Part shown: positions 7,143-14,808 of the stretch, in pieces
Layout: the number at the start of each line of letters is the position of its first letter
Position numbering within the stretch: position 1 is the first letter of the stretch
Assembly (NCBI GenBank): GCA_025924845.1
Contig: JAICHN010000037.1
Coordinates: 1 to 20,626, forward strand
Source: Chloroflexota bacterium
Lineage (GTDB): Bacteria; Chloroflexota; UBA5177; JANWHV01
Length of the DNA: 20,626 bases
Direction of reading: 5' to 3'
Made by a program: the position numbers and the translations under genes
The notes under the pieces: generated by a model
What the model was told of the DNA's origin: nothing
The model's input: the letters and a program-made list of their open reading frames with translations, nothing else
Databases searched by the model: none

Positions 7143-8480
7143 ATGCAGTTATCACGTAGACAATCGCTACGGGGCGCCGCCGCGCTCGCCCTGGCAGGCG
7201 TACCCGCTCTGGAGGCGGCGTCCAGGCAGGCGGTTCGCGCCGCGGGCAAAACCACACTCACCATGTGGTGGTGGGGAGAGCAAGAGGCGCAGGGCGCCAA
7301 GGGCTGGATGACGGAAAGCATTCGACTCTACGAGAAGGCTCATCCCGATATCGCGATCAACGCCGTGTTGCAGACGACCAGTGGCCTGGTGCCTTCCTTT
7401 GAGACGGCCGCCAAGGCGCATCGCGGCCCCGATATTCAGTACCTCTGGGGCGGCATCAATACGTTAGCCGAGGCATGGCCCGGCTACCTGGCGCCAATCA
7501 GCGATTACATTCCGGCCGGCGAACTCAAGCATTACCTGAACACGGCCGAGGATACCTACAACGGCAAGATCTGGAGCGCCCCCTGGTATACCCAGCCATC
7601 CTTCCCATTGCTCTACAACAAAGACGACTTCAAGAAGGCCGGCCTCGATCCGAATCATCCGCCCCGCAGTTGGGCCGAGTTCATGGCGGCCTGCGCCAAA
7701 CTCAAGAAATCCGGGGTTATCCCCATCGCGGGCGGCTTACAAGACGGTTTTTACGGCGGCTGGCTCTTTGCCCTGCTGGGCGGCCAGAACCTCGACAATG
7801 CCAGGCAGATGATGGATGCGGCGATCGGCAAGGCCGATATCACCTCCCCCAAATACAGTGAGTGGTGGTCGAAGCTGGGCGAGATGCGCGACAAGGGCTA
7901 CTGGAATAACGATATCGACTCGCTGCAGTTGTATCAGGCCCAGAACCTGTTTGTGCAGGGCAAGGCGGCCATGACGAACGTCGCGGGCTCCGATATCCGA
8001 AAGTTCGTCAAGCAGGTGGGGATCAACAAGGTAGGTGTGATGCGCATGCCGGTATACGGTACCGGCAAACTGGCCAATACCTTCGGCAGTACGTCGCAGA
8101 CCCTGTCCATTCCGGCCTTCTCGCAGCATAAGCAGGAGGCGGCCCAGTTTATCATGTATCTGCATACTCCGGAGCGCATGGTGGCCTTCTACCGTGAAAC
8201 CGGCTCTATTCCGGCCGACGATCGCTTCCCACGGGCCATGATCACCTTGCCTCAGCAGAAGCTGATCTTCAACTGGATGGTCAACCAGGGTGGTCCCTAC
8301 CTGGAGAACTTCATCCCGGTCGAGCTGGACAGCGATGGGAACTTCGCGGGCACGCAGAAGCTCTTCGCGGGCGACAGCGTGAGCAGTGTGGTTTCCCTAC
8401 AGGCAAGCGTGCTCAATAAGTGGCATCGCACCGCCCCCGGTGAGGTAGCGGCCTTCCAGAACTGGGCGAACAAGGGCTAA
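7143..8480 (+). CDS. ABC sugar transporter substrate-binding protein (family 1, CUT1-type), Tat-exported
   Basis: The 445-residue protein matches the family 1 extracellular solute-binding proteins of carbohydrate ABC transporters. It starts with a twin-arginine signal, SRRQSLRG at residues 4-11, followed by an alanine/leucine-rich segment. The mature part begins near residue 38 with TTLTMWWWGE, typical of this family, and is rich in Trp and Tyr for sugar binding. It should capture a sugar outside the membrane and deliver it to the two permeases that follow. No lipobox cysteine is seen, so anchoring is unclear. I chose ATG 7143, preceded by GGGAGG seven bases away; an upstream in-frame TTG at 7062 would spoil the signal peptide. 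The ligand is unknown. Confidence 0.92.
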   Translation: MQLSRRQSLRGAAALALAGVPALEAASRQAVRAAGKTTLTMWWWGEQEAQGAKGWMTESIRLYEKAHPDIAINAVLQTTSGLVPSFETAAKAHRGPDIQYLWGGINTLAEAWPGYLAPISDYIPAGELKHYLNTAEDTYNGKIWSAPWYTQPSFPLLYNKDDFKKAGLDPNHPPRSWAEFMAACAKLKKSGVIPIAGGLQDGFYGGWLFALLGGQNLDNARQMMDAAIGKADITSPKYSEWWSKLGEMRDKGYWNNDIDSLQLYQAQNLFVQGKAAMTNVAGSDIRKFVKQVGINKVGVMRMPVYGTGKLANTFGSTSQTLSIPAFSQHKQEAAQFIMYLHTPERMVAFYRETGSIPADDRFPRAMITLPQQKLIFNWMVNQGGPYLENFIPVELDSDGNFAGTQKLFAGDSVSSVVSLQASVLNKWHRTAPGEVAAFQNWANKG

Positions 8481-8486
8481 GGCGCG

Positions 8487-9410
8487 ATGGGCGCCCCGAC
8501 GACGGCCGTTCGGCGGCCCAAGGGTATGGCGCGGCGGGTCGGTGCATGGCTCCGGCCCGTGCCGTATCTGTTGCCCGCCGTCGCCGCCATCGTGCTCATC
8601 TTCGCTTACCCCCTGGTTCACCTGGTACGGGAAAGCACTCAGCAGAGCTACGGCGGGATCACGACCGACGTTGGTTGGTCGAACTACCAATTCGTGCTCA
8701 CCGACAGCGATTTCATTACGGCGGTGAGCCATAACCTACTCTTGCTGCTCTGCGTGCCCGTCCTGATCGTGCTGTCCATCTGTTTCGCCGTGTTGCTGCA
8801 CGAAACGACGCGCGGGCGCGGCCTGTACGCCACCGTGCTCTTCCTGCCCTACATCCTCGCCGTGCCGGTGGTGAGCGTGCTGTTCAATTACCTCCTCCAA
8901 CTGAACGGCGGCCTAAATACCGTGCTCCGAGCGAGCGGACTCGGCTTTCTGGCCCACGATTGGTTGGGCAGCGAGACCTGGGCGCTGCCCTCCCTGATGG
9001 GCGTGATCGTGTGGAAAGAGCTGGGTTTCGGGATCATGCTCTTTTACGCGCGCATGCTGTCGCTGCCCACTGAATTGTGGGAGGCGGCACGGGTGGACGG
9101 CGCCGGTTGGTGGCGCATGCACTGGCATATTACCCTACCGCAGCTGCGCAACATGATTGAGTTCTATGCGGTAGTGGAGAGCATCACCATGCTCAGCTGG
9201 GTCTTTGCCTATGTCTACGTGATTTCGAGCGGCACGGGCGGTCCCGGCACCAGTACGCTGGTGACCGAACTGTACATCTATAAGAATGCATTCGGCTATG
9301 GGACCAATAACCTCAACCTTGCCTCAGCGGCGGCGACCGTCCTGTTTGTGGGGACGGTAATCCTGATGTTCGTGAACTTCAGGGTACGGCGAGTGGAATT
9401 GCATGCATAG
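8487..9410 (+). CDS. ABC sugar transporter permease (MalF/UgpA type)
   Basis: The 307-residue membrane protein has about six hydrophobic segments, near residues 25-46, 84-104, 113-138, 169-190, 222-248 and 278-298. The cytoplasmic EAA loop, EAARVDGAGWWR at 199-210 followed by ITLP, is the site that contacts the ATPase. It begins six bases after the binding-protein stop, so the two are translationally close; no strong ribosome site is visible and an ATG at 8526 is an alternative start. It forms a heterodimer with the second permease to move the sugar across the inner membrane. Confidence 0.93.
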   Translation: MGAPTTAVRRPKGMARRVGAWLRPVPYLLPAVAAIVLIFAYPLVHLVRESTQQSYGGITTDVGWSNYQFVLTDSDFITAVSHNLLLLLCVPVLIVLSICFAVLLHETTRGRGLYATVLFLPYILAVPVVSVLFNYLLQLNGGLNTVLRASGLGFLAHDWLGSETWALPSLMGVIVWKELGFGIMLFYARMLSLPTELWEAARVDGAGWWRMHWHITLPQLRNMIEFYAVVESITMLSWVFAYVYVISSGTGGPGTSTLVTELYIYKNAFGYGTNNLNLASAAATVLFVGTVILMFVNFRVRRVELHA

Positions 9411-9432
9411 GTCAGGATCTTGGGGGCTGGTA

Positions 9433-9451
9433 GGAGGGCTCTAGGCCCTCC
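9433..9451 (+). other. Perfect 7-bp stem-loop between the two permease genes
   Basis: GGAGGGC-TCTAG-GCCCTCC forms a perfect seven-pair stem with a five-base loop in the 75-base gap between permease genes. No T-run follows and the operon continues. It may stabilise the upstream mRNA, attenuate transcription or act in processing. It ends 21 bases before the next ribosome-binding site. Confidence 0.5.
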
Positions 9452-9485
9452 ACCTCAGCACTACACGGATAGAGGAGAGACGCGC

Positions 9486-10346
9486 GTGGTAGGGCAGGCG
9501 GAGGCGGCGAAAGGCGGGCGGGCGGGCAAGCGGCGGCTTGGCGGAGCGGTGCGTCAGATCCTCCTTCTGGCGGCGTGCGCTCTGGCGCTGCTGCCGGTCT
9601 ACGCCATGTTGACCGCCGCGTTCAAGGGGCAGAACGATTATCTGGCCCACCCCCTTTCTCTACCCATTTCCCCTGCCGGAGCGGCCTTCGCCACCGCATT
9701 CGGCAGCGGCTTTCCGCGGTGGCTGGCCAACACTATCCTGGTGGCGGGCGTCTCGGTCCTGGTCACCATGGTGTTCGCCGTGCTCGCCGCCTATGCCTTC
9801 AGCCGCCTACCGTTTCCCGGCCGGGGCGTGAGCTTCACCTTGATGATCAGCCTGATGGTAGTGCCGCCCATCGTCATGCTGATTCCCCTATTCGAGCTGA
9901 TGGCCGACCTCAATCTGGTGAACACGTACGAGAGCGTGATCGTGATCTATGCCGGTCTGATGTTGCCCTTCTCGATCTATCTCTTGACCAGTTTTTTCAA
10001 CACCATTCCTCGCGAGTTGCTGGAGGCGGGCTCGATTGATGGCGCCGGTCATTTTCGCGCCCTGATCTCGATCGTGCTGCCCCTGGCCCTGCCCGCCCTG
10101 GTTACCCTGGGTATCGTCAACGTGCTCTGGGCGTGGAATGAATTGCTGATCGCTCTGGTGCTCCTGCAGGACGACAACATGAAAACGCTCATGGTGGGGA
10201 TTACTATATTCCAGTCCCACAACAACCTCAATGTGCCGGTAACCATGGCCGGTCTGCTGATCGCCACCGTACCGATAGTCGTCCTCTACCTGGGTGGGCA
10301 ACGGTTCTTCGTGCAGGGGCTGGCGGCAGGCGCGGTGAAAGAGTAA
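9486..10346 (+). CDS. ABC sugar transporter permease (MalG/UgpE type)
   Basis: The 286-residue protein is the second permease of the set, with about six hydrophobic segments. The first is near residues 24-45 and the EAA loop is LLEAGSIDGAGHF at about 178-190, followed by IVLPLALP. I chose GTG 9486 because AGGAGAG lies about seven bases upstream. An in-frame start at 9420 would add a proline/arginine-rich stretch and run through the intergenic hairpin. No ATP-binding subunit gene follows. CUT1 systems often share one general ATPase encoded elsewhere, so an MsmK/UgpC-like protein outside this window is the likely partner. The next gene starts 29 bases downstream. Confidence 0.92.
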   Translation: MVGQAEAAKGGRAGKRRLGGAVRQILLLAACALALLPVYAMLTAAFKGQNDYLAHPLSLPISPAGAAFATAFGSGFPRWLANTILVAGVSVLVTMVFAVLAAYAFSRLPFPGRGVSFTLMISLMVVPPIVMLIPLFELMADLNLVNTYESVIVIYAGLMLPFSIYLLTSFFNTIPRELLEAGSIDGAGHFRALISIVLPLALPALVTLGIVNVLWAWNELLIALVLLQDDNMKTLMVGITIFQSHNNLNVPVTMAGLLIATVPIVVLYLGGQRFFVQGLAAGAVKE

Positions 10347-10375
10347 ATGGTCCCCACCATCCAGGAGGAAGTGGT

Positions 10376-11113
10376 ATGAGCGGGCGAGTGTTGATTACAG
10401 GGGCGGCGAGTGGTATCGGGCGCGCCGCGGCTCGGCTTCTGGCAGGCACGGGTTGGACCGTGATCGCGCTCGATCGCCACGAGCCGGGGCTGCATGCCCT
10501 GGGGGAGGAACTTGGCTCGCGGGTGATTCCGCGTGTACTCGATCTGGGCGATCTCACCGAGCATACCGCGCTTGACCTGGACGGCCCATTGTCGGCCCTG
10601 ATTCAGTGTGCCGGCGTCTTTCAGCCGGCGGACTTCCTCACCGATCCCCTGGTAGAATGGCGCCGCGTGTTTGCCGTCAACTTCGAAGCCGCTCACCTGC
10701 TGGATCGGCTGATCGCGCCGGCGCTGATCGCTAACGGCGGCGGGTCCATCGTACATGTGACCAGCATCCATGCCTGGCTATCGGAAAATCACAGTAGCCA
10801 CTACGACGCGGCGAAGGGAGCGCTCTCGGCGCTGACCAGAACACTGGCGATTGAGCTTGCGCCGCACAATATCCGGGTCAACGCGGTAGCCCCCGGATTC
10901 GTACGCACGCAAATGTCGATCGTGGACGGGGTCGATGAACTGGAAAGCGAGCTCTTTCGCACCCACTACGCGGGACGGCGCCGCATCCCCCTGGCGCGCG
11001 CCGCCGAGCCGGAGGAAATTGCGGCGCCGATTGCTTTCCTGGTCAGTCCCGGCGCTTCCTACATCACGGGGGCGACCCTGGTCGTGGATGGCGGGCTGAG
11101 CGTCACCTTCTAG
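10376..11113 (+). CDS. Short-chain dehydrogenase/reductase (SDR family)
   Basis: The 245-residue protein is a classical SDR. The cofactor motif TGAASGIG covers 8-15 and D60-like acidic residues follow beta strand three. N102 (VNFE), S130 (VTSIHAW), Y143 and K147 (YDAAK) make up the catalytic tetrad, and the C-terminal end has the usual GATLVVDGG. The common NAG motif is changed to QCAG at 77-80. It probably oxidises or reduces a hydroxyl of the imported sugar with NAD(P). A ribosome site AGGAGGA lies six to eight bases before ATG 10376. It is the last gene of the transporter operon; no clear terminator follows. Confidence 0.93.
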   Translation: MSGRVLITGAASGIGRAAARLLAGTGWTVIALDRHEPGLHALGEELGSRVIPRVLDLGDLTEHTALDLDGPLSALIQCAGVFQPADFLTDPLVEWRRVFAVNFEAAHLLDRLIAPALIANGGGSIVHVTSIHAWLSENHSSHYDAAKGALSALTRTLAIELAPHNIRVNAVAPGFVRTQMSIVDGVDELESELFRTHYAGRRRIPLARAAEPEEIAAPIAFLVSPGASYITGATLVVDGGLSVTF

Positions 11114-11310
11114 GAACAACAAGTGAGGCGGCACACATGCCAGAGCGGTTCATCGCAGACCGCGCGCCTATGATGAGGTCGTCGCGTTTTTTACCGATGG
11201 TCCCAATAGCAACTGCAAGCGGCTGTAGCGCACCTATGCATGACCGGGCCGCGATACATCCTGTTTTGCGTAGTTCGGGCACCGGTCGGTACCCGATCGG
11301 GTTGGCGGGT

Positions 11311-11601
11311 TCACGCGGACCGTCGGTGTCGCTCCACATAGTCCCGGAGCACACGGTTGATGGTCGTTTGATATTTCTCCCCATCTGTTGCGCGCGCTCT
11401 GAACCAAGCGATCACATCCGCATCGAGTCGTAGGGTCAATTGTTTCTTTATAGGCCGGTAAAAGAGCCCACGACGTGCATCGCTCCAGTCGCCAACCTCC
11501 GGCATCTCATCGAGGTCAATATCCGCATCAGGGAGCCGAGCGAGAGCATTTATGTCTGCCTGTTGCGCGGGCGTCAACTCACTGGAATTCTCCGCATTCA
11601 T
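11311..11601 (-). CDS. brnA: BrnA-type antitoxin
   Basis: The 96-residue protein has an acidic N-terminus (DADIDLDEMPE at about 25-35) and a C-terminal ribbon-helix-helix-like DNA-binding region at about 52-92. The segment KQLTLRLDADVIAWFRAR followed by YQTTINRVLRDYV matches BrnA antitoxins (Pfam PF14384). These neutralise the BrnT ribonuclease and repress their own operon. I chose ATG 11601, preceded by AGGAAGG; longer in-frame starts would run far into the toxin remnant. The start overlaps the end of the brnT remnant by 23 bases, the usual brnT-brnA order. The gene looks intact although its toxin partner is broken, so it may be an orphan repressor. Confidence 0.85.
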   Translation of the reverse strand: MNAENSSELTPAQQADINALARLPDADIDLDEMPEVGDWSDARRGLFYRPIKKQLTLRLDADVIAWFRARATDGEKYQTTINRVLRDYVERHRRSA

Positions 11602-11755
11602 CTGCCTTCCTTTCATGTGCCGTGGCCCTTCGAGGGCTAATGATCCGACCGATGCCATCCTCGGTTTCGGGCCACGTATGGACGACGAAGACGACGACGT
11701 TCCCAATTATCCCCATGGTTTGCCATCGATCTTCGAGAGAATAGGGATCTCGCCG
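11579..11755 (-). pseudogene. brnT: BrnT-type toxin remnant (5' part missing)
   Basis: Reading the minus strand from about 11755 to TGA at 11581-11579 gives a peptide with DPYSLEDRWQTMG, VVVFVVHTWPE and RIISPRRATAHERK. These match the C-terminal half of BrnT ribonuclease toxins (Pfam PF04365), including the arginines of the R-I-I-S-x-R-x-A segment. The expected N-terminal half, with the KHG..F region, is not recognisable in any frame upstream, and no start codon with a ribosome site precedes it. The likely loop before EDRW is also shortened. I infer a 5' truncation or decay, so no active toxin is expected from this copy. Confidence 0.7.
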
Positions 11756-11829
11756 GGATATGGAAAGGATCCTGATCCTCGCAAAACTCCGATTGTGTTC
11801 TGAATCAGCTTAGTGCAGTATTCCAAATC

Positions 11830-12080
11830 TTACCGGGCGCTCGATGGGCAGGGCCATGCTCGCCTGATCACCAGTCGAGGCGATCTCGATCGCCACACTG
11901 GGGAATGGGAAACCTGGGACTCCACGGATCATCCGGCTCTTGCCGGATGCTCCATAGCTCGGCGTGCTCCCGAGCATGGAAAGCGCCGATCCGATCGTAC
12001 GGTCCGAAGATCTGACCGACTGGTGGGAGTTGGGAGTACGGGCGATTGGGCCGGCTCATTATGGTCCCGGCTGCACTGCT
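11830..12080 (+). pseudogene. Decayed fragment of an M19 dipeptidase gene
   Basis: The fragment aligns with 2982-3233 of the intact dipeptidase gene, at roughly three quarters to four fifths identical bases by hand alignment. The first part reads GHARLITSRGDLDRH, against GHVRLISSRSDLDQH in the intact protein. An extra G near 11955 shifts the frame. In the shifted frame a TAG replaces a proline codon just before SMESADP, followed by DWWELGVRAIGPAHYGPG. The fragment lacks both the N-terminal HxD motif and the histidine motifs, so no enzyme can be made. It is a remnant of a paralogous or formerly larger copy, lying between the brnTA remnant and the amidase gene. Confidence 0.88.
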
Positions 12081-12196
12081 TCCTATAGCGTACGCACCAC
12101 CGCGGCTAAAACCTTTGCTGCTCGGCCCGTTCCCGTCAACGTGTCGGTCGATGCAAGCTCTTGGCCGACCGGTCGGCCTGACCACTTATCCTCGGG

Positions 12197-12226
12197 TTGG
12201 CGTAAGCTTAATACAACAGGTATGGT
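12197..12226 (+). promoter_or_regulatory. Possible promoter of the penicillin-amidase-family gene
   Basis: TTGGCG at 12197-12202 and TATGGT at 12221-12226 are separated by 18 bases. Each box matches four of six consensus bases. The expected transcription start near 12232 would give a very short leader, with the purine-rich AAAAGGGGGAA just before the ATG. The rest of 12081-12196 shows no gene. Confidence 0.4.
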
Positions 12227-12250
12227 GAACGTTCAAAAGGGGGAACATGC

Positions 12251-14722
12251 ATGGCCTCGTGGGTGTGGAACGCCGGAGCGCTGGCCGGGGTAGTGGGTGC
12301 GGCGGCCGGCCTGGGGACGCTGACGGCACGCCGTTTGGCCCGCGGCCCCTTACCCGAGACCAGCGGTACCCTGCACGTTCCCGACCTGCACGGCCCCGTG
12401 CTGATCGAACGCGATTCCTGGGGAATTCCCCATATCCGGGCCGAGCACGCCGAGGATCTGTACTTCGCGAACGGCCTCGTCCACGCACAGGACCGCTTCT
12501 GGCAGATGGAAATCAACCGGAGGGTGGGGAACGGCACGCTGTCCGAACTGTTCGGCACTATCTCGCTTGAAGCGGATCGGCTGATGCGCCGGCTTGGCTT
12601 ACGCCGTGTGGCCGCCGAGGAGGTCCGCCTCTTGCCTGACGAGACGAGCGACTTGTTGACCGCTTATTGTCGCGGTGTCAACTACTATCTGGCGCGCCGG
12701 CCCAGTCGTCTGCCGCTGGAGTTCAGTTTCGTGCGCGCCATGCTGCCCCCCATGCTCCATTGGCGGCCCGAGCCCTGGGAGATCGCCGATTCTCTGGTGT
12801 TCGGCAAGGTGATGGCCCTGGGCCTCTCCTCCAATTGGTCCTCCGAGCTGGTGCGTTCCGCCCTGCTGGAGCGCCTTGGTCCCGAGCGCACGGCCGCGCT
12901 CGAGCCGACCTATGCGGGCGGGGCGCCCCTGGTCCTCGAGGGCGCACATGTACCGGATACGCTGATCCGCCGCCTGCGGGAGTCGTATCTGGAACTGCAG
13001 CCCTTTCTGACCGCCACCGGTGTGGGCGCCGGCGGATTCAGCAATAATTGGGTGGTGGCCGGTTCACGGACGGCGCGCGGCAAACCGCTGCTCGCCAACG
13101 ATCCGCATCTTACCTTGCAGATGCCCTCCATCTGGTACGAGCTGGAACTGACCGGAGGCGGCTTTGACGTGGTCGGGGCCGGCTTCCCCGGCGCGCCGGG
13201 CGTGGTAATCGGCCACAATCGCCATATCGCCTGGGGGATGACCGCGGCTTGTCTCGATGTGCAGGATCTGGTCATCGAGCAGATCAACCCCGAGAACCCG
13301 GCCCAATATCGATACCGCGATCAGTGGCGGGCCGGTCGGCTGGTGCGCGAGGAGATACAGGTGCGAGGGCGGAAAGAGCCGGTCGTGGAGGAGGTGCTGA
13401 TCACCGATCATGGCCCTGTTATCAGCCCGAGCCTCCCTGGCGAGGATCGCGCGCTCGCCCTTCGCTGGACCGCGCTGGAGCCGGGCACTCTGGTTCAGTC
13501 CGTACCGGCTTACAACCGAGCGCGCGATTGGTCGGAGTTCACGGAGGCGCTGCGCCTCTGGGATGTGCCCTCGCACAACTTCGTCTATGCCGACGTGGAA
13601 GGAAATATCGGCTATTACACTCCCGGCAACGTGCCGGTACGTTCGCGCGGCACGGGCGCCGTCCCCGTGCCGGGTTGGACCGGCGAGTACGAATGGGCCG
13701 GGGCTATTCCCTTCGAGGAGCTTCCCCATGCGTACAATCCGCTCAGTGGGCAAATTGTCACCGCGAACAATCGGCTGGTGGGCGACGATTACCCGCATCA
13801 TCTGGGTGAGGATTGGTTGCCCGGGTACCGAGCCGAGCGGATCACCGATCTGCTGAACGACCGGCACGACTTGACGGTGGACGACTTTCGCCGGATCCAA
13901 CTGGACCTCTATTCGCTGCCCGGCCGGGAAGCTGCCGCCGTGCTTGCTACGCTGCGTGGTGAAACGCCGCTGGAGGAAGCGCTGCTCCGTGAGGCGGCCC
14001 AGTGGGACGGTTATCTGACCGCCGATACCGTCGGCGGCTGCATTTGCCTGGTGTTTCAGCATCATCTGGCCCGAAGCGTCTTCGGGCCGATTCTGGGTGA
14101 CCTGACCGAGACCTATCTGGGACTCGGCAGTTCCCGGGTACTGCCTCGAAATGGCTTTTACAGCCGGACCTTGCCGCTCCTCTACGATCTGGCGCGGTCT
14201 CGAGACGACGAGTGGTTTGTCCGGATGGGCGCCCCAGATCATACCTGGGACGATACGTTCCACGAAGCGCTGCGTGCCACGATCGCCTTCCTCCGTGAAC
14301 GCCTGGGCAACGAGATATCCGGCTGGCGCTGGGGGCGCCTGAACAAGTTGGCATTCAACCACCCAATCGGCATGTTCGGGCCGCTCAGTCGGCTGTTTAG
14401 TCGTGGTCCGTTTGAGATGGGCGGCGACGACAATACGGTGGCGGCCGCCGCGTTGCCTCTCTACAGCCCACACGACCCGAACGGTTGGGCGGCATCGTAC
14501 CGCCAAATCGTGGATCTGGGCGAACTCGGTAGGTCGATTTCGATCCATACAACCGGGCAATCCGGCCATCCGGCCGGCGAGCACTATGACGATATGATCA
14601 TCCCCTGGCGGGACGGCCGTTACCATCCGATGTCACTCCCGGAGGGCGACATTCGGCGCGAGATGGGTGGCCGGTTGCTGCTGGAGCCGGGGCCGAACGA
14701 TGGGAGCCGGCAGCCGAGCTGA
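12251..14722 (+). CDS. Penicillin amidase (acylase) family protein
   Basis: The 823-residue protein is a full-length Ntn-hydrolase of the penicillin acylase family (Pfam PF01804). These are made as one precursor and self-cleave into alpha and beta subunits. The N-terminal nucleophile is S264 in GGFSNNWVV, followed by GSRTARGKPLLANDPH; the alpha part is thus about 263 residues and the beta part about 560. N506-N507 in TANNRL is the expected oxyanion-hole region. Residues 6-25 are hydrophobic and may act as an export signal or anchor. The family cleaves amides such as beta-lactam side chains, N-acyl homoserine lactones or N-acyl amino acids; which one cannot be told here. The residue before the nucleophile is phenylalanine. 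The ATG is preceded by AAGGGGGAA. Confidence 0.93.
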   Translation: MASWVWNAGALAGVVGAAAGLGTLTARRLARGPLPETSGTLHVPDLHGPVLIERDSWGIPHIRAEHAEDLYFANGLVHAQDRFWQMEINRRVGNGTLSELFGTISLEADRLMRRLGLRRVAAEEVRLLPDETSDLLTAYCRGVNYYLARRPSRLPLEFSFVRAMLPPMLHWRPEPWEIADSLVFGKVMALGLSSNWSSELVRSALLERLGPERTAALEPTYAGGAPLVLEGAHVPDTLIRRLRESYLELQPFLTATGVGAGGFSNNWVVAGSRTARGKPLLANDPHLTLQMPSIWYELELTGGGFDVVGAGFPGAPGVVIGHNRHIAWGMTAACLDVQDLVIEQINPENPAQYRYRDQWRAGRLVREEIQVRGRKEPVVEEVLITDHGPVISPSLPGEDRALALRWTALEPGTLVQSVPAYNRARDWSEFTEALRLWDVPSHNFVYADVEGNIGYYTPGNVPVRSRGTGAVPVPGWTGEYEWAGAIPFEELPHAYNPLSGQIVTANNRLVGDDYPHHLGEDWLPGYRAERITDLLNDRHDLTVDDFRRIQLDLYSLPGREAAAVLATLRGETPLEEALLREAAQWDGYLTADTVGGCICLVFQHHLARSVFGPILGDLTETYLGLGSSRVLPRNGFYSRTLPLLYDLARSRDDEWFVRMGAPDHTWDDTFHEALRATIAFLRERLGNEISGWRWGRLNKLAFNHPIGMFGPLSRLFSRGPFEMGGDDNTVAAAALPLYSPHDPNGWAASYRQIVDLGELGRSISIHTTGQSGHPAGEHYDDMIIPWRDGRYHPMSLPEGDIRREMGGRLLLEPGPNDGSRQPS

Positions 14723-14753
14723 AGGTTTGCCCCTCGGAGAGGTTTCAGGGCAT

Positions 14754-14771
14754 CCTACTACTACGAGTAGG
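14754..14771 (+). terminator. Hairpin after the amidase gene
   Basis: CCTACT-ACTACG-AGTAGG forms a perfect six-pair stem with a six-base loop, 31 bases after the amidase stop. No T-run follows, so termination is uncertain; it precedes the flavin reductase gene by 37 bases. Confidence 0.4.
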
Positions 14772-14808
14772 GCGAGGCACGGCTAAAAGGGGAAGAGGCA
14801 TACCATAC

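Noticed and set aside
11137..11433. Plus-strand open frame after the SDR gene
   Set aside because: It runs through the end of brnA on the other strand, resembles no family and has no ribosome site. A short peptide in another frame (AYDEVVAFFTDGP near 11167) hints at a decayed gene but is too short to name.
11552..11803. Plus-strand frames opposite brnT/brnA
   Set aside because: They are shadows of the brnTA remnant; the minus-strand peptide carries the family motifs.
13064..14626. Long minus-strand open frame (520 codons) opposite the amidase gene
   Set aside because: It is antisense to a clearly conserved penicillin-amidase frame, shows no family motif and lacks a ribosome site. Long antisense frames are common in GC-rich genes.
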